This document shows positions 28,026 through 35,785 of a stretch of 64,000 nt of DNA, piece by piece (the stretch's first letter is position 1; every line of letters begins with the position of its first letter). The position numbers were made by a program, and so were the translations under genes. A model generated the notes under the pieces. The model saw only the letters and a program-made list of their open reading frames with translations, searched no databases and had not been told where the DNA came from. The DNA is from CAJQQK01 sp963696075 (GTDB lineage Bacteria > Pseudomonadota > Alphaproteobacteria > Rhizobiales > Hyphomicrobiaceae), in assembly GCA_963696075.1 (NCBI GenBank), contig CAVOJD010000006.1:806001-870000 (forward strand), in the 5' to 3' direction.

Positions 28026-29223
28026 CATCCATAAACAGCATCTGATCGACCCGGAAATCTGCATCCGTTGTTATACCTGCGAAGAGCAGTGTCCGATCGA
28101 CGCGATCACGCATGATGACAACAACGTCGTTGTTGATTTCGAGAAGTGCAATTTCTGCATGGACTGCATCGCGCCGTGTCCGACCGGCTCGATCGACAAT
28201 TGGCGCGTCGTTGCAACACCGTATTCGCTTGATGAGCAGTTCGGCTGGGACGAACTGCCGGAGCAGGCGGAATTCACTGAGGGTGAGGCGGGCAATGCTG
28301 GTGCTTCGAGCGCGCTCGAAGCCCTCGATGATGAGATCGAACGCCTGCTCGCCGAGGCACACGCCGGTGTCGGTGGCCGCTCCGTGGCGCCGGCGTCCGC
28401 CTCCAAGCCGACCGTCAATCTGTTCACCCGCGCCAAGCCGGCGATGGCCCGCGTCCAGGGCAACTTTCGCCTGACCGATGCGTCGGCTGACAGCGACGTG
28501 CGCCACATTATCCTCGATTTCGCCGACACGCATTTCCCCGTCCTCGAAGGCCAGTCGGTCGGCATCGTCCCGCCAGGCGAGGACGCCAATGGCAGGCCGC
28601 ATCAAATGCGGCTCTATTCGGTGGCAAGCCCCCGCGACGGCGAACGCCCCAACACCAACAACCTCGCACTCACCGTCAAGCGCGAGCCGGACGGGCTCTG
28701 TTCAAACTATCTCTGCGACTTGAAGAAGGGCGACACGGTTGCCGTCACGGGCCCGTTCGGGGCCACCTTCCTGATGCCCGACGACCCGACCGCAACGCTG
28801 ATCATGATCTGCACCGGCACCGGCTCGGCCCCCTTCCGTGGCTTCACGATGCATCGCCAGCGCTCCGCGCCAAAGGCGGACGGCCACCTGCATCTCTACT
28901 TCGGCGCCCGCACGCCCGAGGAACTGCCCTACTTCGGACCACTGAAGCGCGTGCCGGAAAGCCTGCTGTCGCAACGCCTCGTTTTCTCGCGCGTGCCGGA
29001 TCAGCCAAAGCGCTACGTCCAGGATCAGCTCCGCGACGACCGCGAGATCCTGACGCCTTTGATCACGGCGCCGAAGACCCACGTCTACGTCTGCGGCCTC
29101 AAAGGCATGGAAGACGGCGTCGAGGCCGCATTGGCCGAGATCGCGGCGGCAGCCGGCGTTGCCTGGCCGGATCTCAAGGCCCGGATGCGCGACGAAGGCC
29201 GCCTCCACATCGAGACGTATTGA
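28015..29223 (+). CDS. boxA: Benzoyl-CoA 2,3-epoxidase reductase subunit BoxA
   Basis: NADPH-dependent reductase that feeds the BoxB di-iron centre. An N-terminal double ferredoxin domain has CIRCYTCEEQCP and CNFCMDCIAPCP (two 4Fe-4S sets). A linker (about 75-140) leads to an FNR-type domain with FAD motif RLYSVASPRDG and the NADPH motif GTGSAPFRGFTMHR, ending in HIETY. About 402 residues. GTG 28015 is chosen (MSETIHKQHLIDPE, close to homologues); GTG 28003 also fits. Both starts lie in or next to a 25-bp tandem repeat. boxR follows after 6 bp. Confidence 0.94.
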   Translation: MSETIHKQHLIDPEICIRCYTCEEQCPIDAITHDDNNVVVDFEKCNFCMDCIAPCPTGSIDNWRVVATPYSLDEQFGWDELPEQAEFTEGEAGNAGASSALEALDDEIERLLAEAHAGVGGRSVAPASASKPTVNLFTRAKPAMARVQGNFRLTDASADSDVRHIILDFADTHFPVLEGQSVGIVPPGEDANGRPHQMRLYSVASPRDGERPNTNNLALTVKREPDGLCSNYLCDLKKGDTVAVTGPFGATFLMPDDPTATLIMICTGTGSAPFRGFTMHRQRSAPKADGHLHLYFGARTPEELPYFGPLKRVPESLLSQRLVFSRVPDQPKRYVQDQLRDDREILTPLITAPKTHVYVCGLKGMEDGVEAALAEIAAAAGVAWPDLKARMRDEGRLHIETY

Positions 29224-29229
29224 GCCGGG

Positions 29230-30168
29230 ATGAGTGATGAAACCGACATCGACGCACCCGCACCCGCGATACTGAGCGCCGGCGAAGCGGGCCAGGACGC
29301 GATCGACCGGCAGCCCGACCCCTTCCTCGCAGCCGTTGGCGCCCGCGTCCGGGATTTGCGTACCGCGCAGCGCCTGTCGCGCCGCGCGCTGGCCGAACGC
29401 GCCGGCCTCTCGCAACGCTTCATCGCCCAGCTCGAAGGCGGCTACGGGAACATCTCGGTCCGGCGCCTGAAGGCACTCGTTGATGCGCTCGATGGTGACC
29501 TCGCCGAGGTGGTGGCCGGCATCCCGGCGCCGGCGAACGCGGAAGCAGCCCACCTTGCCCGCCGGATCGCGGACGCGCCGGAGCCGGTCAAGACCCGCAT
29601 CCTCGACCTCCTGGACACGGGCCGCTTTGACGCCGGTGATAAGGTTGCGGCGCGCCGGATTGCGTTGGTCGGCCTGCGCGGTGCGGGGAAATCAACCCTG
29701 GGCAAGATGACCGCCACCCGGCTGGGCCTCGACTTCGTCGAGCTGAATGCGGAGATATCCCGCGCGAGCGGCCTCGGGGTGGATGAGATTTTCGCGCTCT
29801 ATGGTGACGATGGCTACCGCCGTCTGGAGCGAGAGCAACTCAAGCGCATCGCCACGCGCAGCAGTCTCATCCTCGCCGTGGCCGGCGGTATTGTCGACCA
29901 TCACGAAACCTATCGGTTCCTCCGGCAGAATTTCACAACCGTCTGGCTCAAGGCACGGCCGGAAGACCACATGAGCCGCGTCATCGCACAAGGCGATAAC
30001 CGGCCGATGGCGGGCTCAGCGGACGCGATGGCCGATCTGAACCGCATCCTGGCGGGCCGTGAAGCCTTCTACGCCGAGGCCGATGCAACCCTCGAGACAT
30101 CGGATCGGACGCTAGAGGTCAGCGCGGACGAATTGGCCGCTTTGGTCGAAGCGCTTGTGAGGTGCTAG
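29230..30168 (+). CDS. boxR: BoxR/BzdR-type regulator: HTH domain fused to shikimate-kinase-like domain
   Basis: Transcriptional repressor of aerobic benzoate genes, released by benzoyl-CoA in studied homologues. The 312-residue protein has an XRE-type helix-turn-helix (about 36-95: LSRRALAERAGLSQRFIAQLE) and a C-terminal shikimate-kinase-like fold with P-loop GLRGAGKST (148-156), which serves as the ligand-binding module rather than an enzyme. This fusion is specific to BzdR/BoxR. It starts 6 bp after boxA and so is autoregulated with the operon. Its stop is immediately followed by the 110-bp repeat cluster. Confidence 0.92.
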   Translation: MSDETDIDAPAPAILSAGEAGQDAIDRQPDPFLAAVGARVRDLRTAQRLSRRALAERAGLSQRFIAQLEGGYGNISVRRLKALVDALDGDLAEVVAGIPAPANAEAAHLARRIADAPEPVKTRILDLLDTGRFDAGDKVAARRIALVGLRGAGKSTLGKMTATRLGLDFVELNAEISRASGLGVDEIFALYGDDGYRRLEREQLKRIATRSSLILAVAGGIVDHHETYRFLRQNFTTVWLKARPEDHMSRVIAQGDNRPMAGSADAMADLNRILAGREAFYAEADATLETSDRTLEVSADELAALVEALVRC

Positions 30169-30170
30169 CC

Positions 30171-30471
30171 AGCGCCCGCGACCCGGGCTTTCAGCCCGCG
30201 CCGGCGCAGGTGCCCGGCGATCATCGATCGCCGGAAGTGCACCGTGAGCGAGAATTGACACGACGGCATGGCCGTCGGGGAGCGCCCGCGACCCGGGCTT
30301 TCAGCCCGCGCCCGCGCAGGTGCCCGGCGATCATCGATCGCCGGAAGTGCACCGTGAGCGAGAATTGACACGACGGCATGGCCGTCGGGGAGCGCCCGCG
30401 ACCCGGGCTTTCAGCCCGCGCCCGCGCAGGTGCCCGGCGATCATCGATCGCCGGAAGTGCACCGTGAGCGA
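30171..30471. repeat. 110-bp tandem repeat, 2.7 copies, with three hairpins per unit
   Basis: Copies at 30171-30280, 30281-30390 and 30391-30471 (truncated). Copies are identical except one base (g at 30203, c in the others). Each full unit contains three perfect hairpins with 3-nt loops: CGGGCT-ttc-AGCCCG, CCGGCGATC-atc-GATCGCCGG and CGACGGC-atg-GCCGTCG. It fills the space between the convergent boxR and aldolase genes. Since 110 is not a multiple of three, a repeated peptide is excluded. Confidence 0.92.
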
Positions 30472-30490
30472 CATCACGAGCTTCGAACAA

Positions 30491-31273
30491 TTACTTCAAC
30501 GCCCGCACCGCCGCTGCCTGTTCGCGCGCCCCCTTCATCATGAAGGAGAAGTCGTTGCCCGACAGGATCATGAGGGCGCCGAGGTCGATGATCTTCTTCA
30601 TCTGATCCGGTGCGTAGATGCCGCCCATGCCTGGGATCTTGCCGTGTGCTTTGCACGCCGCAATCATCGTCTTGTAGGCCTCGATGACCTTCTCGTTCAT
30701 GAAGTCGCCGGGAATGCCCATCTCCATGCACAGGTCGTTGGTCCCGATCAGCAGCACGTCGACGCCGGGCACGGCGGCGATGGCATCGGCATTGGCGATC
30801 GCCTCCGGCGTCTCCAGCATGACGACGATCAGTGTCGCGCCGTTGACCGCTTCCACCGTCTCAGCGAACGGATAGGTCTTGAAGTCGAGCTGCGGCAGCG
30901 CCCCCGTCATCGAGCGTTTGCCGTGCGGCGGATAGCGGCAATACGAAACCAGCCGCGCGGCCGTCTCGGCATCGTCGACATGCGGGAACACGATGCCCTG
31001 CGCGCCACCGTCGAGCGCGCGCGCGGCCAGGTGATGCTCGAAGCCCGGCACCCGAACGATCGGCGTGATGCCGGCATCCTGCCCCGCGACCGCAATCTGT
31101 GTCGCAACATCGATGTCCATGGTGTTGTGTTCCATGTCGATGAACAGCCAGTCGAAGCCGGCCGTCTTCATCGCCTTGCCGATGTCGACCGAGCGCGCCT
31201 GCCGGAGCCCGACGCCGAGCGCGAGTTCTCCGCGCATGAGTTTCTCTTTGGTGAGGTTCTTGAGGTCGGGCAT
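30491..31273 (-). CDS. HpcH/HpaI aldolase/citrate lyase family protein
   Basis: A 260-residue class-II (metal-dependent) aldolase of the HpcH/HpaI type, which cleaves 4-hydroxy-2-oxo acids to pyruvate and an aldehyde. Recognisable are the active-site segments DWLFIDMEHNTMD, GIVFPHVDDAETA, MLETPEAIANADAIAAVPGVDVLLIGTNDL and the C-terminal GNDFSFMM. The metal ligands would be Glu in MLET and Asp in IGTNDL. ATG 31273 is chosen (AAGGA 9 nt upstream); the open frame above it is Arg/Ser/Lys-rich and unlike the family. Convergent with boxR. Substrate not determinable, though an aromatic-degradation role would fit the neighbourhood. Confidence 0.85.
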   Translation of the reverse strand: MPDLKNLTKEKLMRGELALGVGLRQARSVDIGKAMKTAGFDWLFIDMEHNTMDIDVATQIAVAGQDAGITPIVRVPGFEHHLAARALDGGAQGIVFPHVDDAETAARLVSYCRYPPHGKRSMTGALPQLDFKTYPFAETVEAVNGATLIVVMLETPEAIANADAIAAVPGVDVLLIGTNDLCMEMGIPGDFMNEKVIEAYKTMIAACKAHGKIPGMGGIYAPDQMKKIIDLGALMILSGNDFSFMMKGAREQAAAVRALK

Positions 31274-31372
31274 GAGGCGTTTCCTTTGGGCCTGCTCTTT
31301 GAGTGACGTGCTCTTTGAGCGACGTGTGCTCCAAGAGGTGTTGTGTTTTTGTATGGGGGGCATCTAACCGGA

Positions 31373-31408
31373 CCGGGCGGCGCGAAAAGGCGCCGCCCGG
31401 AAAAAAAA
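31373..31408. repeat. Perfect 11-bp inverted repeat beside an A8 tract
   Basis: CCGGGCGGCGC-gaaaag-GCGCCGCCCGG at 31373-31400, then eight A on the plus strand. For minus-strand transcripts from the GST gene the T tract comes before, not after, the hairpin, so it is not a canonical intrinsic terminator. Confidence 0.6.
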
Positions 31409-31417
31409 GCAGCAGGC

Positions 31418-32293
31418 CTAGCTCGCGCCGTCGACCTTGTCCTGCGTCTTGGTGTCGAAGTCACTCGCGTCGTGGCGTTCGTGGAGCTGGTCTTCGAGGG
31501 GACCGTTGAGCTTGTTGACCTTGCGCCCACGTTCGACTGCCGGACGCTTGGCGATCTCGTCGGCCCAGCGATTGACGTGTGTGTAGGTGTGCGCCTCGAG
31601 GAATTCGGCCGCCTCATAGACGACGTTGCGCACCACCTGCCCGTACCATGGCCAGATTGCCATGTCGGCGATGGTGTAGTCGTCGCCCGCGATATAGGGC
31701 CGCTCGCCAAGCTGCCGGTCGAGCACGTCGAGCTGGCGTTTGGTCTCCATCGTGAAGCGGTTGATGGGGTATTCAAACGGCTCAGGCGCGTACTTGTAGA
31801 AGTGGCCGAAACCGCCGCCGAGATAGGGCGCCGACCCCATCTGCCAGAACAGCCAGGACAGGCATTCAGCCCGCTTGGCCGGCTCCGTTGGCAGGAACTT
31901 GCCGAACTTCTCGGCGAGATGCATCAGGATGGCTGCCGATTCAAACACGCGGATCGGCTCCGGCCCGCTGCGGTCGACAAGGGCTGGAATCTTGGAGTTC
32001 GGGTTGGCTGCAACGAAGCCCGAACCGAACTGCTCGCCCTCGTGGATACGGATCGGCCAGGCGTCATACTCAGCGCCCGTCTCACCCGCAGCAAGCAGCT
32101 CCTCGAGCATCACCGTGACTTTGACCCCATTCGGCGTCGCCAGCGAATAAAGCTGCAACGGATGCTTGCCGACTGGCAGCTCCTTGTCATGCGTTGCACC
32201 AGCGATGGGACGGTTGATGTTGGCGAACCGGCCGCCGCTTTCCTGCTCCCACTTCCAGACCTTTGGCGGCGTGTAGCCGTCAGCTTCGCTCAT
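31418..32293 (-). CDS. yghU: Glutathione S-transferase, YghU/GSH-disulfide reductase type
   Basis: Nu-class GST-fold protein of 291 residues. The N-terminal extension YTPPKVWKWEQESGGRFANINRPIAGATHDKELPVG (conserved in YghU, not quoted in full) leads to a thioredoxin domain with TPNGVKV and the GSH-contacting NPNSKIPAL and FESAAIL. The helical domain follows with GGGFGHFYKYAP. YghU has disulfide-bond reductase and peroxidase activity with two bound glutathiones. Clear ATG start; first gene after the hydrolase gene on the same strand with a 129-bp gap. Confidence 0.9.
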   Translation of the reverse strand: MSEADGYTPPKVWKWEQESGGRFANINRPIAGATHDKELPVGKHPLQLYSLATPNGVKVTVMLEELLAAGETGAEYDAWPIRIHEGEQFGSGFVAANPNSKIPALVDRSGPEPIRVFESAAILMHLAEKFGKFLPTEPAKRAECLSWLFWQMGSAPYLGGGFGHFYKYAPEPFEYPINRFTMETKRQLDVLDRQLGERPYIAGDDYTIADMAIWPWYGQVVRNVVYEAAEFLEAHTYTHVNRWADEIAKRPAVERGRKVNKLNGPLEDQLHERHDASDFDTKTQDKVDGAS

Positions 32294-32422
32294 AAGTTTT
32301 CATCCATGGATTGAGGGCCGCGCGGGACTGTTGCACCGCCAGGCGGTGCGCCGCGCGCGGCGCGTTTGCAGGCTTAGATGCCCGAAAGTGCACGATAGCC
32401 GTCTCCGAGCGCAACACTGTCG

Positions 32423-33319
32423 TCAACCGAGGCGGTCAAAAAACGTTGTGATCCGGTCCGCGGCCAGCTCCGGAGCCTCGTAATGGACGAAGTGGCCCGC
32501 GTCCTCAGCGATCTCGACCGTTGCGTTGGAGAAATAATCGGGGATGCGATCGACCCACTCGGCCTTGATGACGGGATCGTGCCGTCCCCACAGGAACTGC
32601 GTCGGGACGTCAATGACCGGGACTTTGGGCGCTTCCCCCCGCGCAATCGCAAGGCGCAGCTTGGCAATCGAGATGTAGTAATTGAAGCCGCCCTGAAGGT
32701 TGCCCGGCGCCATGAAGTTGTCGACCCAGTGTTCGAGGTCGTCATCGAACGCGTTCCGATCATGCGCCCAATGGGCGAGCATGCCGCGGAAATAGGTCCG
32801 GCACGCCTCCCGCGATGTGCCAAGCAGGTCCGCGGCCCACGGCTGTTGGTGGAACGTCTGGTACCAGATCTCGCGGACATGATCCGGCGCCATCCACCGT
32901 GTACCGATCCCGGGATAGGGGCAGTTGAAGAAGAACAGGCCCGAGAGGCGGTCGGCCCGTGTGTAGGCGAACGGCTGGGCCACCATCGCGCCGACGTCAT
33001 GGCTGACGAGACCGAACTGCTTTAACCCCAACGCATCCGCGAGTGCTTCGAGATCGTCGGCAAGGACGTTCGGCGTCATCTGATCCGTCGGCCCGTCATA
33101 AGGCTTTGCAGTCTGCCCGAAACCGCGCAGGTCCGGCACGATGACATCGAACCGCGGGGCGAGTTTCGGGATCAGCTTGGAATAGACGTACCAGAACTCC
33201 GGCCAGCCATGCAGCAGCACCAGCGGCTTGCCCGCGCCCGCCCGCGCGACGTGGACCCGGATACCGTTCGCCTCGACAAACGAATGCGTGACGCCCGCGA
33301 CAGGGGGATGATCGGCCAT
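32423..33319 (-). CDS. Alpha/beta hydrolase, epoxide hydrolase/haloacetate dehalogenase-like
   Basis: A 298-residue hydrolase with the oxyanion motif HGWPEFWYVY (37-46), nucleophile Asp108 in VSHDVGAMV, an acid in WGRHDPV and His in EDAGHFVHYE. An Asp nucleophile with HGxP is the pattern of soluble epoxide hydrolases and fluoroacetate/haloacetate dehalogenases. Cap-domain tyrosines typical of epoxide hydrolases seem present (WYQTFHQQPW). The exact substrate is open. Monocistronic or leading into the YghU gene; the gap contains GC palindromes (GCACCGCC-a-GGCGGTGC at 32333). Confidence 0.84.
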   Translation of the reverse strand: MADHPPVAGVTHSFVEANGIRVHVARAGAGKPLVLLHGWPEFWYVYSKLIPKLAPRFDVIVPDLRGFGQTAKPYDGPTDQMTPNVLADDLEALADALGLKQFGLVSHDVGAMVAQPFAYTRADRLSGLFFFNCPYPGIGTRWMAPDHVREIWYQTFHQQPWAADLLGTSREACRTYFRGMLAHWAHDRNAFDDDLEHWVDNFMAPGNLQGGFNYYISIAKLRLAIARGEAPKVPVIDVPTQFLWGRHDPVIKAEWVDRIPDYFSNATVEIAEDAGHFVHYEAPELAADRITTFFDRLG

Positions 33320-33429
33320 CGTATTTCCTCTCGTGCCTGCCGGCAGGTTTCGGCGCGCGCACCCTGTCCGGCTGACATCTCAATGGGGTTTTCACCTCAC
33401 AGTGCCACGACAGCGCGATGCGCCAAACC

Positions 33430-33464
33430 AAAAAAAAGGGGCCGCGCCGGTCGGGCGCGGCCCC
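33430..33464 (-). terminator. Rho-independent terminator after hsp20
   Basis: On the minus strand a perfect 11-bp stem (GGGGCCGCGCC type, 5-nt loop) is followed by T8 (33437-33430). It lies about 45 nt past the hsp20 stop. Canonical structure. Confidence 0.88.
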
Positions 33465-33506
33465 CTTGAGGCCACGATGGCATGTCCGTCTAGGGGACGA
33501 ACGGAC

Positions 33507-33965
33507 TTATGCAGATTGGCCTTCGATCTGCTTGCTTGCGTCGGTGGCGCCGATCTCGATGCGCCGCGGCTTCATGCGCTCGGGCAATTCACGAACGAGA
33601 TCGATGCTGAGAAGTCCATCCACCACATCGGCGCCCGTCACCTGGACGTGATCGGCAAGCTGGAACCGCCGCTCGAAGTTGCGCTTGGCGATGCCGCGGT
33701 GGAGATATTCCTTGCCGTCCGCCTCGTCGCCCTTGTTGCCGCGCACCGACAGCGTCGCTTCCTTGACTTCGACATCGAGTTCGTCTTTGCCAAAGCCAGC
33801 GACCGCCATCACGATGCGGTAGGAATTGTCACCGAGCTTCTCGATGTCGTAGGGCGGAAAAGTAGGGGCATCAGCGTCGCCCGCCGACATGCCGTCGAGC
33901 AGCTGGAAAAGCCGGTCGAAGCCGACCGTGGAACGATAGAGGGGGGCAAAATCAGTGTGTCGCAT
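33507..33965 (-). CDS. Small heat-shock protein, Hsp20/IbpA family
   Basis: Holdase chaperone of 152 residues. The N-terminus MRHTDFAPLYRSTVGFDRLFQLLD is IbpA-like. The alpha-crystallin domain spans about 35-130, with YDIEKLGDNSYRI, AVAGFGKDELDVEV, LHRGIAKRNFERRFQL and GLLSIDL. The C-terminal IEI motif binds the neighbouring subunit. ATG 33965 follows GGAG by 8 nt. That GGAG is masked in the leader by a ROSE-type hairpin, and a heat-shock-sigma-like promoter lies about 100 bp upstream. A strong terminator follows. Monocistronic, divergent from the lysophospholipase-like gene. Confidence 0.93.
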   Translation of the reverse strand: MRHTDFAPLYRSTVGFDRLFQLLDGMSAGDADAPTFPPYDIEKLGDNSYRIVMAVAGFGKDELDVEVKEATLSVRGNKGDEADGKEYLHRGIAKRNFERRFQLADHVQVTGADVVDGLLSIDLVRELPERMKPRRIEIGATDASKQIEGQSA

Positions 33966-34054
33966 CACAAGTTCTCCATTTGAAGCAACGAGTGCAAAGC
34001 CCATCCGTTGTGGACTGGGCCGCTTAATGCGCACCCGGCAGAGGCGGCGTGCGC
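33966..34054 (-). promoter_or_regulatory. ROSE-type RNA thermometer in the hsp20 leader
   Basis: The leader folds into three consecutive hairpins: GCGCAC/GTGCGC (34054-34029); GCCCAgTCC-acaac-GGATGGGC with one bulged G (34020-33999); and GTTGCTTC-aaat-GGAGAAC (33989-33971). The last hides the GGAG ribosome site by pairing with CTTC and leaves the G of the ROSE hallmark UUGCU bulged. Layout, motif and gene match the ROSE elements of rhizobial small heat-shock genes, in which heat melts the last hairpin and frees translation. Confidence 0.82.
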
Positions 34055-34062
34055 TGGATATG

Positions 34063-34090
34063 AGATAAGGTGCTCCCAGGCGGGTTCAAG
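34063..34090 (-). promoter_or_regulatory. RpoH-like promoter of hsp20
   Basis: On the minus strand CTTGAA (34090-34085), 15-nt spacer, CTTATCT (34069-34063). This fits the alphaproteobacterial RpoH pattern CTTGAC / CYTATNT apart from the last base of the -35 and a slightly short spacer. Transcription would begin just before the three-hairpin ROSE leader. Confidence 0.6.
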
Positions 34091-34107
34091 AGGCAGGAGA
34101 GGGTGAA

Positions 34108-35130
34108 TTGGCAAATCAATCGCAGGCCGCGGAGATGTTCGCCGCAGCAGAAAAATTGCCTGACCAACTCATCGATTTGCCGCGCAATCCGGTCCCGGCA
34201 GGGGTAACCTCCGGCATGTTCCCCGGCTATGATGGCCATGAACTGCGTTACGCGCTTTGGAACGCCACCCGGGGCCCCCGCCGCGGCACGATCTGCATTC
34301 TCGAGGGGCGCACCGAATTCATCGAAAAATACTTTGAAACCATTGGCGATCTGCGCCGGCGGGGCTTTGCCGTTGCGGTGATGGATTGGCGCGGTCAGGG
34401 CGGCTCGGCCCGCCCCGTCGGCGACCCGCGCAAAGGCCACATCACGTCGTTCACGGAATACGACCGTGACCTGCGCTGTTTCATGCGCGATATCGTGTTG
34501 CCGGATTGCCCGCCGCCCTTCATTGCGCTCGGCCACTCCATGGGCAGCCACATTGCCTTGCGCAGCATGGCCGAGCCGGGCTGTTGGTTCGAGGCGGCCG
34601 TCCTCGCAGCCCCCATGGTCGAATTGACCAGGGACGTGCTCGGCTTCCCCCGCTCCCTGGTGGAATTTTATGCCCGCCTCGGCGTCGCCAGCCGCTTCGC
34701 GCGCAGCTACGTCCACGGCGGCTCCGACGATCCCGGCTATACGGCGGTATTTGAAGACAACATCCTCACAACCGACCCCGAACGCTTCCGCCGCAACCGC
34801 CAGATCGAGCGCGCCGCCCCCGATCTCCTGCTGGGGTCGCCGACCATTGGCTGGCTTGATGCCGCGTTGCGCTCGATGCGCGACATGCGCCGCGACGAAT
34901 TCCCCGCCCGCGTGCGCGTCCCCGCCCTCATCTTCGGCGCGGGCGAGGATCGTATCGTCGACACCGGAGCCACCGAGCGGCTCGCTGCCCGAATGAAAAG
35001 CGCGACCTACATCCTCCTGCCGGATGCACGACACGAAATACTTCAGGAAAACGACGATATCCGCGCTCGCTTCTGGGCGACGTTCGATGCCTACCTCGAC
35101 ATCCCGTCGGACGGCGCGATCGTCGCTTAG
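34108..35130 (+). CDS. Alpha/beta hydrolase, lysophospholipase-like
   Basis: A 340-residue hydrolase of the PldB/monoacylglycerol-lipase type (Hydrolase_4). It shows the segment MDWRGQGGSAR, nucleophile Ser144 in LGHSMGSH, acid in GAGEDRIVD and His in PDARHEIL. No signal peptide. The TTG start at 34108 is preferred because AGGAGAGGG lies ideally before it; an ATG at 34135 is the alternative. The TAG stop and the last bases lie inside the left arm of a MITE-like element (35127-35398), so the natural C-terminus may have been altered by the insertion. Confidence 0.85.
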   Translation: MANQSQAAEMFAAAEKLPDQLIDLPRNPVPAGVTSGMFPGYDGHELRYALWNATRGPRRGTICILEGRTEFIEKYFETIGDLRRRGFAVAVMDWRGQGGSARPVGDPRKGHITSFTEYDRDLRCFMRDIVLPDCPPPFIALGHSMGSHIALRSMAEPGCWFEAAVLAAPMVELTRDVLGFPRSLVEFYARLGVASRFARSYVHGGSDDPGYTAVFEDNILTTDPERFRRNRQIERAAPDLLLGSPTIGWLDAALRSMRDMRRDEFPARVRVPALIFGAGEDRIVDTGATERLAARMKSATYILLPDARHEILQENDDIRARFWATFDAYLDIPSDGAIVA

Positions 35131-35398
35131 AGCGGTTCAGGATTAGATGGAATCAATTCTGTTTTAAAAGGCGCGCCGATCCACCAGGAGGGCGGCGCTG
35201 AGCATATCGGGGATATGGTCAAGCCGTCCGACGCCGTGGGCGGCACGCCTTTTAAAACCCTCAGGGCCGGGCGGATTTGGCCCGATACCATCGCCGTCTG
35301 TCTCGTCCGTAGTACCACTACGCACTTCGCCAGCCGGCTCGGTCTCGAACCAAATCCACCTCGGCAGAATGGTTCCATCTAATCCTGAACCGCTCTAA
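35127..35398. mobile_element. MITE-like element with nested inverted repeats
   Basis: A 272-bp element. The terminal arms (from 35127 and from 35398 inward) match over 26 bases (core AGAGCGGTTCAGGATTAG) and partly beyond. A second inner pair, 35161-35177 and 35242-35258 (core GTTTTAAAAGGCG), lies inside, and GGATTTGG/CCAAATCC forms a third. No transposase is encoded; reading frames across it lack motifs. Structure suggests a non-autonomous repeat. No clear target duplication is visible. Confidence 0.75.
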
Positions 35399-35471
35399 AC
35401 TCGAGACCGTCGTTGGAACCGATCAGCGGACCGCGCGCTGGAGGTGGCAGAGGGGAGGCGGTTTGCCAGCC

Positions 35472-35597
35472 TCACAAGTGCCCCATCATCGATGAAACGA
35501 GCGCAATCAAGGCGACCGCCGTAATCGCAGCAGCGAGAATAAGTTCGCCGCGATGCAGACGAAGGCGTTTGCCCATATCGACGTGACGATGCTTCAT
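35472..35597 (-). CDS. Possible 41-residue single-pass membrane protein
   Basis: A short frame encodes a basic N-terminus (KHRHVDMGKRLRLHRG) and one hydrophobic helix (ELILAAAITAVALIALVSS), ending MMGHL. The pattern is that of a small inner-membrane protein. An in-frame ATG at 35606 would add three residues; the ribosome site (GGGA) is weak for both. It stands alone between the MITE-like element and the patatin gene. No family recognised; it could be chance. Confidence 0.4.
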   Translation of the reverse strand: MKHRHVDMGKRLRLHRGELILAAAITAVALIALVSSMMGHL

Positions 35598-35785
35598 CCC
35601 GGACATCCCGTTCGCGTGCGTTGAACTTCAAACCGAAGATCACGCGAAGGTTGCCATCGAAACGGGTTGGCCGGAATGATACCGCTTGCCGCGCGACATA
35701 AGATCGCCGCGGCGCAATTGTCACGCGCATCGCGGACGCGCAACGAGCCTCAGCCAGTCGCCGCATGCTGCGTAGCAGGAACCTG

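Noticed and set aside
30171..30471. CRISPR array
   Set aside because: Direct 110-bp repeats without unique spacers; copies abut each other. Not the repeat-spacer pattern.
31373..31408. Intrinsic terminator for the YghU-like gene
   Set aside because: On the transcribed strand the T tract precedes the stem, so the canonical stem-then-U order is missing; kept only as an inverted repeat.
35127..35378. 83-codon minus-strand frame inside the MITE-like element
   Set aside because: It is read through inverted-repeat arms, has no hydrophobic or family pattern and no ribosome site.
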